NCBI GenBank assembly: GCA_003255065.1
Contig: QAOA01002030.1
Location: 43,090-107,089 of the forward strand
From: Cercis canadensis
Taxonomy: Eukaryota; Streptophyta; Magnoliopsida; Fabales; Fabaceae
Reading direction: 5' to 3'
DNA: 64,000 nucleotides
Part shown: positions 11,960 through 22,299 of the stretch, in pieces
Layout of the letters: each line of letters begins with the position of its first letter
Position numbering within the stretch: the first letter of the stretch is position 1
Made by a program: the position numbers and the translations under genes
The notes under the pieces: model-generated
The model's database searches: none
Seen by the model: only the letters and a program-made list of their open reading frames with translations
Told to the model about the DNA's origin: nothing

Positions 11960-12215
11960 GAAACTTTTTTTTATCCTTAAAAGATATATGTATAATTAAT
12001 TTAATCTACAAAAAAGATTTTTAGTGTCACTTTAGTTCTTGAAAGATAAATTTCTTTATCAAAGTATTCCTTTGTCTAGTTTTCCTTAGTGAGAGTTGAC
12101 AGAGGATTATTTTTATGGACAAAATTATCTTTTAAGGACTGAAGTGACATTAAAAATTTTTTAGGGACTAAATTGACCATGCTTGTATCTTTCAGGGATC
12201 AATTTTTTTTTTTTT
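11960..12215. mobile_element. MITE with long inverted arms
   Basis: The left arm (TTAGTGTCACTTTAGTTCTTGAAAG, near 12019) is matched in reverse by the right arm (GGACTGAAGTGACATTAAAAA, near 12136), and the pairing continues outward through TTAGGGACTAAATTGACC. There is no coding content. The ends run into poly-T tracts, so boundaries are approximate. Confidence 0.65.
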
Positions 12216-12570
12216 TTTTTTATCTTCTTTTTATTGATCTAGCTTATGAGTGTGCACCACAATGATTATAAACATGGTGAAATGAATCTAATTATTTTAG
12301 ACCAATTAAAGACAGCTGAGGGAGCAATTAACATTTTTATCTTTTTTTTTTTTTTTTTTTTGTATTTTTGGCTAGGACTTCAAGTTCAAATACGAAACCC
12401 ATAAATCCTAAGAACAATCTCAGTACACTTGGTCATAGGTCGTGTGGTGTAACATATTTATTTTGACTCAATTCCATATTTCCATAAAAATATTATTTTG
12501 AATATCATCATCTATTGCTTATAAACAATATTCCATTAGACGGTCTAAAAAGAAATGATTTTTTAAAAAG

Positions 12571-12832
12571 AGAAAACTATTTTTTGGTTCTAAATGTTTG
12601 AGAAAAAAACTACTTGATTCCANATTCGTAACAAAATAATCTAATTCTATTTTGGTTCCTCCCATATTGTGTGAAATGTCCAAAATACTTCTTGATCTTA
12701 TGTGGTTATTCCATTTATTTTTGAACATGATAACCATATAATACCAATAGGAGAAAATAATTTTGAAGATAATTTTGTTTGGAACCAAATGATATTTTCC
12801 TCAAACTTTAGAACTAAACAATAATTTTCTTA
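12571..12832. mobile_element. MITE, about 260 bp
   Basis: The left end (AAAACTATTTTTTGGTTCTAA, about 12574) and right end (TTTAGAACTAAACAATAATTTT, about 12806) are inverted repeats of roughly 50 bp, extended inward by TTTGAGAAAA / TTTTCCTCAAA. An N at 12623 lies in the left arm. No real ORF. Confidence 0.6.
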
Positions 12833-13626
12833 ACAAAAAATTCCATTAGAAAACAATTTGCACTTAATATTTCTTTATTTCCTATTTGGTTTTGTGGACA
12901 ACATAATCAATTAAATATGTGATATAAATATTTATGAATATCTACAAAAAAAAAAAATGATGGAAGGTGTAAGCATGTTTTTGGTCCATGGGAGGCTACA
13001 CAACAGGAGGTAGCTTATGTCCTCCCAAAATCTCATCCCATCTGCTCCTAGTGGGATTTGAATCTGGTACCTCTATAATGAAGTATCAAGTAATCAGCCA
13101 CTGGGGTGTGTCCCCTTGGGGACTAAGCATTTGGTACTTCATTATGAAGGTCTAGTATTTGAATTCTATTGGGACCGGATGGTGTAGGAATTGGGAGGGG
13201 ATATTGGCTACACTTCATTATGTAGTATTTTTTCTTTTTTGGTTGTATTGTGGTTATAACTCTAGGTTTAAACATGAAACTAACAAGCCCTGTAGACATC
13301 CTCAGTATGACTAATTAAGCCACATGCCGTTTGATATCTTATTGCGTAACTTCCAATGGACAAAAAAAATAATTATGCCAAGCAAATAATCTTAATATTG
13401 TAACAAATTGAAGTCTAATTCAGCTAATACTCTTGTCATTATAGATCTTTTAAGTCATTTAACAAATGTTAATGATGGAAACAATCAGGGAAAAAATTAG
13501 TGACATAAAATTGGGTTCTGAGGCTATTTTAGTGACTAATGGATAATGCTATAGAGCCAGTTCCCTTACCGTTATTCTCCATATATATCTGTCAAGAATA
13601 TTTTTTGTGAACTCAAACAAAATTAG

Positions 13627-13912
13627 AGACAATTATTCTTAGGCCACACAAATTAATAACAATTTTAAGTGGGTCAATAATTAAAAAAAAATATTTTTTA
13701 GTAAGTCACAATTATTGTTAAGTTTTCAAATTTGTCCTCATTGATGATCACTGGAAAACATTAGATGATTATTGATTAGTATACAATGACCATTGATTAG
13801 CAAAAAGCAAATTTGGAAACTTAACAATAATTGTAACCCGTTAGAAAATCTTTTTTTTTTTTGAATGACTCAGAAATTATTGATTTGAGTTACCTAAGAA
13901 TAATAGTCTAAA
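13627..13912. mobile_element. MITE with about 105 bp inverted arms
   Basis: The left arm runs from ACAATTATTCTTAGG through CACAATTATTGTTAAG to CAAATTTG. The right arm gives the reverse complement in order (CAAATTTGGAAACTTAAC, then AATAATTGTAACCCGTTAG, then CTAAGAATAATAG). The unpaired centre is about 70 bp. It abuts the next MITE at about 13913. Confidence 0.7.
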
Positions 13913-14455
13913 AAAATGATAGCAATGGAGGCTCTTTCACTGGAATATTACACTTCAAAAATTTATTTACCAATTTATTACATTTTCAAAACTATTTATC
14001 TCATTATTACATTTAAAAAAATGACAGTGGGTGAGCCCCACTGAATACGTCACATCCCATGCACCGTGTCCTCATTGGATGCGCTACGTAGGATGTGGCT
14101 TGTTTGTGATAAGATAGGGGAACACGCTTTATCTCATATGGTATGTCCCCAGTGGACCTGCCTCTTGTCTTATGCATATTGCCACGTCACCACAATTCAA
14201 ATGCTTTTCTTTTATCTTTCACCACAATTCAAATGCCTTCCGCAGGACAAATTGGGACATGACGAATCGCACGTGGCATGTCTAATGGGGATACGCCACA
14301 TGGGATGCGGCGTGTTCAGTAGGCTCACTCACTGCAAATTTTTTTTTTTAAAAAAAGGTAATAACGAGATAAATAGTTTTAAAAATATAACAAATTAATA
14401 AATAAAATTGTAAAGTTTAATATTGGAGTCAAAGAGCGATGAATTGCTAATTTTA
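13913..14455. mobile_element. Larger fold-back element with a GC-richer core
   Basis: Inverted arms of about 110 bp: left AAACTATTTATCTCATTATTAC pairs with right GGTAATAACGAGATAAATAGTTT. Pairing continues outward through TGGAATATTA / TAATATTGGA to AGCAAT / ATTGCT. The 330 bp core between the arms is visibly less AT-rich, with paired motifs such as CACATCCCATGC and CATGGGATGCGGCG that may fold. The ORF at 14066-14398 covers this core and is not gene-like. It is an inferred non-autonomous DNA transposon inserted beside another MITE. Confidence 0.65.
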
Positions 14456-14850
14456 CTAGAAATCTGCTAAAAAAACGGCTACGGACAGAATTACCTCAAT
14501 TAATTATGTCTATAGAACAAACAAAAAAACTTCACGTGATTAAAATTTTTAAATATTTTATTTAATTTCTATTCATCACAGAATCAGGCATCTCTCAAAT
14601 AAAACTCAAAAAATTGGCCCAATTTCTACCGATTCATTCAACATCCAACATGTATTAAAGTACTAAAATGAAAAATAAAGAAATCGAAACAATGTATCAG
14701 AACAATATACATGACTCTATCGTATAACACTTCATAACACATAACACACCATCAGTTATGCACCAACATGCATTATATGCAAATTTATGTTTAAGCGCCT
14801 TTGAACATATAAGGATCACCTCCTACCACCACTTAGTATGAAACCGTAGG

Positions 14851-14993
14851 AGGAAGAGGTTTTGGCGTAGTGGCACCACCTCCCAATTTAAAGGCTTGGT
14901 CACCTCATATTTTGAGTTCAAGCTTTGGATACCTCGCTCTCCTAGAACACTAAATGTGCTCCCTTCTACCTATAGACAAAAAAAAGAAAAAGT
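14851..14993 (+). mobile_element. tRNA-derived SINE (probable)
   Basis: An A-box-like GGCGTAGTGGCA (about 14863) is followed some 50 bases later by a B-box-like GAGTTCAAGC, then a short body and an A-rich tail (AAAAAAAAGAAAAA). This arrangement is that of a plant tRNA-derived SINE on the plus strand. No second copy was aligned, so this is moderate. Confidence 0.45.
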
Positions 14994-15396
14994 AAGAAGC
15001 TATAGTGACAGTTACACACTGTATAATTAGCTCAATCATCTTATGAAAACCCTAGTTCCCCATCATACAACTCGAAAGCTCCCACTCTACTTGTTCATGT
15101 GCCTTATTCATATCGAGCTGTGAGGCCATATTATGATTACTCTTATAAATTTCCTGAGCCAATGAGCTATAGCACATTGGTTCACACTTCACACTGATTA
15201 ATTACATCTTCATCCTTTTAACCAGTGTTCTTAAAATGAATTCGTATAAAACAGTGCAAATCTAAGGGTCTCACCTGGGTCTACATCCTTTTGCACCAGT
15301 GTTTTTGAAATGAGTTTTTGTCACCCTAGCTCATTCGACCATTATTCTCTGGATTTCTGCTGCCGACAAAACTCTTCCTTGTGCCATTGTTCGTCT

Positions 15397-17306
15397 CACT
15401 GCAAGAAAAAAAATTGGATTCTAACAAAAAATTTCTGTTGAAATTTCAAATTTTAACAAAAGTTTCAATAGATAGTGGGTTATTGGAAAAACGGCTATTA
15501 AAATTGCAAAATTTCAACAGAACAATAATTCTAACCAAAAAGTACAATTGGAATTTGAATAGTGAAAAAGTATTCCAATAGAAAAATATTGTTAGAAATT
15601 TTTTTTTTTGAAATTCCAACGGTATATTTTGTTGAATTTTTTTCCCTAAAATTCCAACAATAAATTCTTAGGGAAAATTCCGTATTTTCCTTTGGAAATT
15701 TTTTTTAACCGTTTGATTTTTTTTTTTTTAAAAAAAAACTTACTTAAAAATACCAACGATATTATTACTGTTGGAATTTTCCTCCCCTAAAATGACCTAT
15801 TTATTTATTTTTCAAGCCAAATCAACAAAGCAGTCAATACATTCAAAACCTGGGCAAAATAATCAAAGTTTTCATATGTTTATATAGAGAAAATAATATG
15901 TATTCAAATAAATATATAACAAAAATCATTGACATTCAAGTTAGAAGTATAAAATACTAAGAGATACAAACTCCTAATCCTCTTCAGAATCATCTCCCAA
16001 ATCCTTATCACCTTCATTAATGGTTGGAGGTCGTAGCGACACAGTAGGAGCAACCTCCTAGTTGTTCAGTCCATAATGCATATGATTGGTGAATTGCGAA
16101 AAAAGTCTTTTTAGTGAGGCCAATTTACTCTCAAGTTGTGAGACACGTTACTTTCATATATATAACATCGTATCAGAGTTACCATTCAACAACATTCACA
16201 TAAATTTTATGAAAGATGGTGGAAATGAATTTGTTGGGGTTTGGGGTTATTAGGCATTCTTGGTTCAGCCATTTCCATTGCATATAGCTGAAATATATTA
16301 GGGAGAAATTGATCACAGCCTAGCTATATCCTAAGAAAATTCTTGGATTCTAATGAAAAACACATATATAAAGAAAAATCACAAAAAATCCATTCAAAAA
16401 ATCATGAAAAATTATAAATCTAAACTAATAACATCATACATCAAAAGCCCTAAAGAAATTCAACTAATTTTTTTTTTATATCATCCATATTTTCTATTTT
16501 TAAATTCGGACATAATTATCTTATGAGTACATAAATTTTATATTCCATAAAAAAAACCTAAAAATCATAAAACAATCTCAAACCACACATTGTCAATTTG
16601 GCCAACCCATTTTCGGATTCAATTTAAACTCTAACCTAAATAACTAATCATTCATCCAATTTGTAATTATGCAATCTAACTACTTCTACATGCCCTTATA
16701 ACTTCAATCCACTAATTAAAACAAAATAATTACAACAAAGTAACCGAAATCAAAGTAAGAAGGGAGAAAAAGGGATTTGGGTACTTAAAACACTTACCTA
16801 ATGAAGGAGAGCTCAAGCCACAAGCCTTCTCACGCTTAGAAATGGGAGCACGCCACCGAGAAGGCATCGGAAAATGGAGCGCATCGCCGAAAATGGAAGC
16901 TTGGAGAGGGAGGGGAAGAGAGAAGAGTGATTTGGGTGGAGAAGAAGTAAAAATTAAAAGAGAAAGAGGAGAAACTCGGAGGGCTTTTAAATTTGAATTC
17001 AAAAAAAAAAAAATTCAAAAAAATTTGAATGCATTAGTGAAACGATGTGTTTCACTCAATTTTTTTTTTTGACAATTCCAATGGTATATTCTAACAAAAG
17101 ATATAGTTAATATACCGTTGGAAGTTTTAAAAAAATTAAAATCAATTAAGAATTTTTTTAAAAAAATTAATTTTAGAAAATTCCTCTCTCCTTCTAAAAA
17201 GAATTCCAATGGAATAAAATTATGTTGGAATTTTTTTAAAATGTCTACTGTTGGAATTTTTCAATGGAATTTTGTTCCGTTAGAAAATACAGATTTTCTT
17301 GTAGTG
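15397..17306. mobile_element. CACTA (En/Spm) element, 1910 bp, non-autonomous
   Basis: The left end CACTGCAAGAAAA and the right end TTTTCTTGTAGTG (reverse complement CACTACAAGAAAA) are classic CACTA inverted termini. They are flanked by an identical 3 bp target duplication TCT (15394-15396 and 17307-17309). Both subterminal regions hold many short direct and inverted copies of TTGGAATTTT / AAATTCCAAC, as expected for transposase-binding repeats. The interior keeps only about 70 codons resembling a transposase tail, so it cannot move by itself. The element is young enough that the ends and duplication are nearly perfect. Confidence 0.9.
15971..16150 (-). pseudogene. Remnant of a CACTA transposase-associated protein
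   Basis: Inside the CACTA element the minus strand reads RVSQLESKLASLKRLFSQF, then a stop, then PTINEGDKDLGDDSEED and a final TAG near 15973. The coiled-coil-like stretch followed by an acidic C terminus resembles the tail of plant Ptta/En/Spm-type transposase proteins. One internal stop codon disables it. The family assignment rests on shape and on location within CACTA ends. Confidence 0.4.
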
Positions 17307-17609
17307 TCTCTTAAGGAACTTCCTCTTTTTTTCTTTCCTTCTTCTATCAAACTTATATCCTTTCTATTAATCTCATCATTTTGCTCCTTTACTGCATCAA
17401 TTATCCTATGAGAGTTCTGGTTTTTTTCATTCTTCCATTTAGGCAATTCACGTCTGCTTTTTTCAAGCTTAGGAAAAACATGAAACAGCCTAGAACCCAT
17501 AGTTTCAGGTTGCCAAGAAGGGTGGATAATCTCCTTCACTTCTAGATTATGAAGCCAACTAATTCCAAGTGTAACACAATGTAATTATTCATCATCTGTT
17601 CCCAAGAAA

Positions 17610-18300
17610 CATTAGAAAGAAACCTATAAAGTGTTTTCTGTACCATTGGCATCCCAATTATTATTCCTGGTGAACAGAAAACTCTTGCAAGAGAATTCTA
17701 ACAACCAACTTCTAATAAAACTGACAAGATCTGAACTCATGCTTGAGTCAAACTGTTTACATCCAAACATTTTTTCATTCTGGTCTCAAATTAATTGAGA
17801 AGTTTTATTATAAGAAAAGATAGTATAACCAATCAATTTAACCCTATTTCTTGGTGGTTGTAGTCATTGTTATTTGTTGGTATGATTAACGACTTGAATA
17901 TCTGCACCTTCTTATAGTAGTTTCATAAAATAAATAGAAACATAAATTGTAATGTAAATATACTATATCTAGCAAAAAGGAAAAGCTTCATCTAATAAAA
18001 AAAATGAAGCAAGACGTAAATGAGAGCACTAATGCAGTTTACTTCAATTAAAATCACGTGCTTATATTGTGTCCCATGAAGGACAGATTACATGTTGTCA
18101 TGTAAAGCAGAAGGACCTTGTTTTTATACCAAAATCACGTGTATTATGTTCCATGATAAGATACAGAGGATAGAATTACTTTTAGATGCCAATAAGACGC
18201 CAATAAAGGAAAATGCTTGGTAGTCAGAATTGCTGTTAGAATGATGTGAACTAATAAACACCCTTGAATAAATACATACTTCCTATCACTTTATTTCATC
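17610..18300. other. Spacer, nothing recognised
   Basis: AT-rich sequence. CACGTG-containing words recur near 18055 and 18135 but with no promoter context. No ORF or repeat that I can support. Confidence 0.4.
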
Positions 18301-18304
18301 CACT

Positions 18305-18740
18305 AACTACCTTAAATTTTGGCAAAATTATAACAGATTTTTCTCTGACTAAATAACATTACTCCTTAAATAAATCAATTGCTCACCATTTCTTTTGTAG
18401 GACTGCCAGGGTATTCCTCATATAGCAGATTCTTAACAACTTCTACAGTAGATTAAAACATTTGCCTTCCATGGATGATGATAAAACTGCATGGAATATC
18501 AGATTTCAAATGTCATATATACAAGCGTTAACGTATTATAGTGTTCTCTTTAGGATTCTTTACACGATCTGTACACTTCATTATTATTATCGAAAATTTA
18601 TGCAATGTATCCAAAACAAAAGTGATAAGTTATAAAAAAAAATTATGGATCAATAAAAATACTTCATGATATTTTAGATAAGATAGTATTATAGTATTCC
18701 GTTCTCCTTCTCATTCTTTAGTGCTTTGTGCCAAGATTAC
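18305..18740 (-). pseudogene. MBD-like relic: one exon plus flanking introns
   Basis: An exon homologous to exon 5 of gene C lies at 18486-18387, bounded by the same splice signals (TGCAG before, GTGAGC after). It is 100 nt long against 102 in gene C, giving a frameshift, and reads FYHHP then, after the shift, STVEVVKNLLYEEYPGSPTKE with an extra stop. The neighbouring sequence at 18540-18740 matches the adjacent intron of gene C (25420-25610). No other exon of this copy is present, so it is a decayed paralog. Confidence 0.75.
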
Positions 18741-20050
18741 GTATAATACTTACGTGGAATTTTACATTTCATTTATAGCTAAGATTATGCATTTTAATTA
18801 GCATGCATGAAACTAATTATTTTGACTCGTATTAGGTCATTTAGTTTTTTATGAGCTTTGTGCTGAGTCTAAAAGAAAGAGTTACTTCCTCCAAAACTGG
18901 AGTTAGAGGAGGTGGTAGTTCTACCCCTCACTTTTGAGGGTGGGATAGCATAGCAAAACCCTTATAATAAGAGATATTAAACAATCAATCTTAGAAGTAC
19001 TTCTTGGTGATTGCGGCTAGTGTTTGTTATACTCAAATATGTGGACTTTCGCATAGAATGAATGTATATATTCTTATATATATCATGCAAAAAGAAATCC
19101 TAGCATACACAATATCTTACTAGGAAGCCTGTGAGATCTCCCCTCCCCCAACACAACGGGAAAACCATTAACTAGACTCAGACTTCTTAATATTCTCACT
19201 AGATTTTTTAGACTAGCATATACTTATCCTTCCAGTACACACTGTAGAAATTATTAGAAGATAGATCTAGATTTACAGTTGTCTTATGTCCTGGAACCAA
19301 ATATTGATTTTCAATTAGCGGTGCTGCTGTCTACTTACTTCTGTATCTTGAAGTTTGCATACATAAAATTGAGCAACTGAGCTACAAGAATTTTCAGTTA
19401 GTTTAAGTGAAATATGCTAAAGGTTACTTGCCTATTTTATCAAACGTTTAAACTTGTTTATAATTTCCTCAATGTGATGAAACAGATTTAAGACAAAGGC
19501 CCCGCTGCGTCTTAATCTTAACTTTTATAATTAGATAGCAACATTTCATGTAAGACCCATATGTCAGACCTATTTTTTTTATGTCTATGAGAATACTACT
19601 TTGGATGTATCTAAGTACTTTTTGGTGATGGGTGGCTTAGCGCAGACTGAGGCAGAATTTGGTGAAGCCATGTCGTAGAGAACCTCAGGAGAGAGGAGAA
19701 TGATGGCTGGTACAATACCATGTAATGCTATAATCCCTTATGTTTTGGGGTAGGGAAGGGAAACCACTTATGTTAGTTTTGGATAATACAATATTTGCAA
19801 TAATACCCTCGAGTAGAAGTTACCTATATACAAGGAGACAATTAGAGAGGATAGAAGCTCATGTATACTATTACAAATTGGAATGTGCATGGATCATCAG
19901 ATCACACTCATCAAAATAAGTATCAAAGAAGCCTCATTTTCTGTCCAATCCATGGAGATATCCAGCAATTCTGAATGACTGGATTTTAGTTACTTGTATT
20001 TTAAGGTTAGCTATCTCTCACGATTCAAATAAATAGGTTTGAAATTGTAG
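18741..20050. other. Spacer with duplicated intergenic sequence
   Basis: No gene. The segment near 19200-19280 (ACTGTAGAAATTATTAGAAG with following TCTAGATTTACAGTTGTC) is a third copy of sequence also found at about 28710 and 29710, showing that intergenic DNA was duplicated along with the gene cluster. Confidence 0.45.
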
Positions 20051-20532
20051 ATAATTGGACATATAAATATATAAAAATAACTAATTAACAACATTTATTT
20101 TTGTTTACATGTAATATTGAATGTGTGCGGCTGGTTTAATTAATAATAGTCTGTCATTGTAGTTAATTGGTTTTATTGTTTACTACAAACTAGCGAGAAT
20201 TTAGGAAAGAAACATTGCATGGGCCAAAATAAAACAAGAAAAAATTTCTAACAAAGACTTCAAATNTTGCATGAGCCAAAATAAAACAAGAAAAAATTTC
20301 TAACAAAGACTTCAAATTATTAAAGGTTTCAATCACATATGTGATGAACATTACAACAAAAGTTAAGCAAAACTTAGAACAAAAAAGACACTAGAAGGGA
20401 TGGGGATTAGGGCAAGGGGTTTAATACACTAGAAGCAAATATGTGAACAGAGTTGCTCACTTCAGTACACTTAGAACAAAAAACAAAACAAAACAAAACA
20501 AAAACAATGCTTATTGTTGCCTCTTATTTTTG

Positions 20533-22181
20533 TTACATCCCAGAAAATTGAAACGCCATGTCACAAATTGGGATCTCATTTATGAGGTCACAGTCATCTA
20601 AACCAACTTCATTCCATCCTCCACTCTCTGTTAACTCCATTGGGAACAACTCTGATTCATCGAACACTCTGGGGTTTGGATCAACTTCTGCTTCGGCTGG
20701 TTGACGAACTTCTACTTCTTTCGCCTTTACTCCCTTTCCTCTCCTCTTGTCACTAGAAGTTGACTTTCTGGGTCTTCTCACTTTTGTTACCTTTGCAATC
20801 ACATTGTGAACCTATATAAGATAAAGATGATAAATTTAGTCATAGATCAATTCCATTAGTTAAGCTAATATTGAACTGTTGATACTTAAATACAAGATTC
20901 CAATAAATTAACAACTCACTGAATTATCTTTAATTGCCTTCATCCTTTGCTTTGTTCGGTTGCCACAAGGGGGGACCCCATTGAGAAGGAAATGAACAAC
21001 TTCAACCATGGATCGCAAAAGTCTGCCTGCACTTGGATGTTTATAATACTGCAAGGAATATTACACATCAAATGTCAATATATTAAATTAGCATTAATAT
21101 ATCATGAACTTCTCTTTAAAATGTTTTGGATAATGATTGTATAATTTTTTTTGAAATGAACCCAAAATAAATTGGATCATAATATTTTATTATCATAGTT
21201 GTACATGTTAATTTTAGTTTCAATAACAACATATATATGTCCGAGATCTAAAATTTTGAAATAGTCTATGAAAATTAATAAGAGATACATAGTTTTTTTG
21301 AACTAATAGAAAGTACAAGATACCAAGAAATTTCAAACTAGATGAAGTATAATAAAACTTACAAAATCACACTTCTCGTTGGGACGTTGTCTGAGCTCTA
21401 TAGACCAGTTCTTCAGACTCTCAGCGAATGAACACCTACGTTCAGGGTTGATCGATAGCTGCGCAGAAGTTGTTGAACAAGTAAAATTAGTGAACATTTG
21501 GAAAGCATACGTAACAGTTCAGCATATATAAAACCATGGTAAACAAATCTCAAAGAAATTTTGATAGATTAACATACATGGTAAATTTCCTTCAAGTAGG
21601 CCATACATCCTTCAGTCAGCTCAAAATCAACATCATAGTAACGGTCAATCACAATGTGCCTTTGCCTTGATATTTCCTTTCCTTCAGCCTTTGAAGAACA
21701 ACATCAAATAATACTGTTAAAATTGCTTTCTTTCTCTGGGGATACATAAACCAATATTTCTTACTCTAAAAATTAAAATTGAGAATCATGAGCTTACTTC
21801 ACCTCCGGAGGCAGCATTTGGGACAGCGTCCTCCCCCATCATGGTTGATACAGGAATCGCTACTATGGCTTTCTCAGATGTGTTCATTTCCATTTTCTTT
21901 TGAGGTGTTATCTTAGCTCTCATTGGGGACATTCTTGTCTATCATAAATAATAAGAAAAATAAATTGCTCAGGACTGAAAGAACTTATAAAATGTGATAT
22001 CAAATTTCAGGCAAATTCTTACAAATGCAGAAATGAGAAACAGGCTACTCACAGAAACCATTTTTCTGAATTCTTTGCCCATTTCAGGGGGAGGCTGGCT
22101 CTGATATTGAACTATCTCCTTTCCAGTGAGTTGATATGCCTCACTAGAGTTTTGTGAAAAGTTCTCACATGGGTTATTCAT
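20533..22181 (-). CDS. MBD-like protein, gene B (294 aa, six exons)
   Basis: Exons by eye: 22181-22053, 21938-21798, 21688-21578, 21458-21363, 21048-20920, 20811-20533. All are GT-AG, each an exact multiple of three (all introns phase 0), total 885 nt. The start is MNNPCENFSQNSSEAY, 100 bases below a TATA box. Residues about 138-183 form an MBD-like domain across exons 4 and 5: SFAESLKNWSIELRQRP, then DF joined to YYKHPSAGRLLRSMVEVVHF. Exon 6 begins with a Lys/Arg-rich probable nuclear-localisation stretch (VRRPRKSTSSDKRRGKG), followed by an acidic, aromatic tail (DDCDLINEIPICDMAFQF). Compared with gene A, the block that is one exon there (exon 3) is two exons here, and intron 4 is short (314 bp) and repeat-free. 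Probably a nuclear chromatin-associated protein; methyl-cytosine binding is inferred only from the family. Confidence 0.65.
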
Positions 22182-22280
22182 GCTTCGATTGTTTTGAGAG
22201 GATGAAAGTTTTGAGGATGAAAAGGCTATAAGAGAGTGAAGAAAGAGTTGTCTGATGGAGGCTCAAGAAGATTGATCATG

Positions 22281-22288
22281 CTTATATA
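22281..22288 (-). promoter_or_regulatory. TATA box of gene B
   Basis: The coding strand reads CACTATATAAGCATGATCA, the same core promoter sequence as in genes A, C and D, about 100 bases upstream of ATG 22181. Confidence 0.75.
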
Positions 22289-22299
22289 GTGTAGAGGAG

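Larger units (their letters stand above)
15342..17610 (-). pseudogene. Unrecognised ORF interrupted by a CACTA transposon
   Basis: On the minus strand an open frame runs from about 17590 (LHNLEVKEIIHPSWQPETMG) to 17307 (KKKRGSSLR). It continues without a frame change on the other side of the CACTA element at 15393, ending at TAA 15342-15344 (EQWHKEEFCRQQKSRE). Removing the element together with one 3 bp target duplication restores a single frame of over 100 codons. The residue composition (Glu/Lys/Arg-rich, charged) looks coding, but I do not recognise the family. Further upstream, stops appear near 17590, so the copy was either already broken or has an intron there. The element itself is annotated separately. 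Confidence 0.5.

Noticed and set aside
14066..14398. 110-codon ORF
   Set aside because: It lies within the core and right arm of a fold-back element and has no gene-like features.
16730..17072. Several overlapping ORFs on both strands inside the CACTA element
   Set aside because: Low-complexity Ser/Phe or Lys/Glu text mirrored on opposite strands; no transposase motif.
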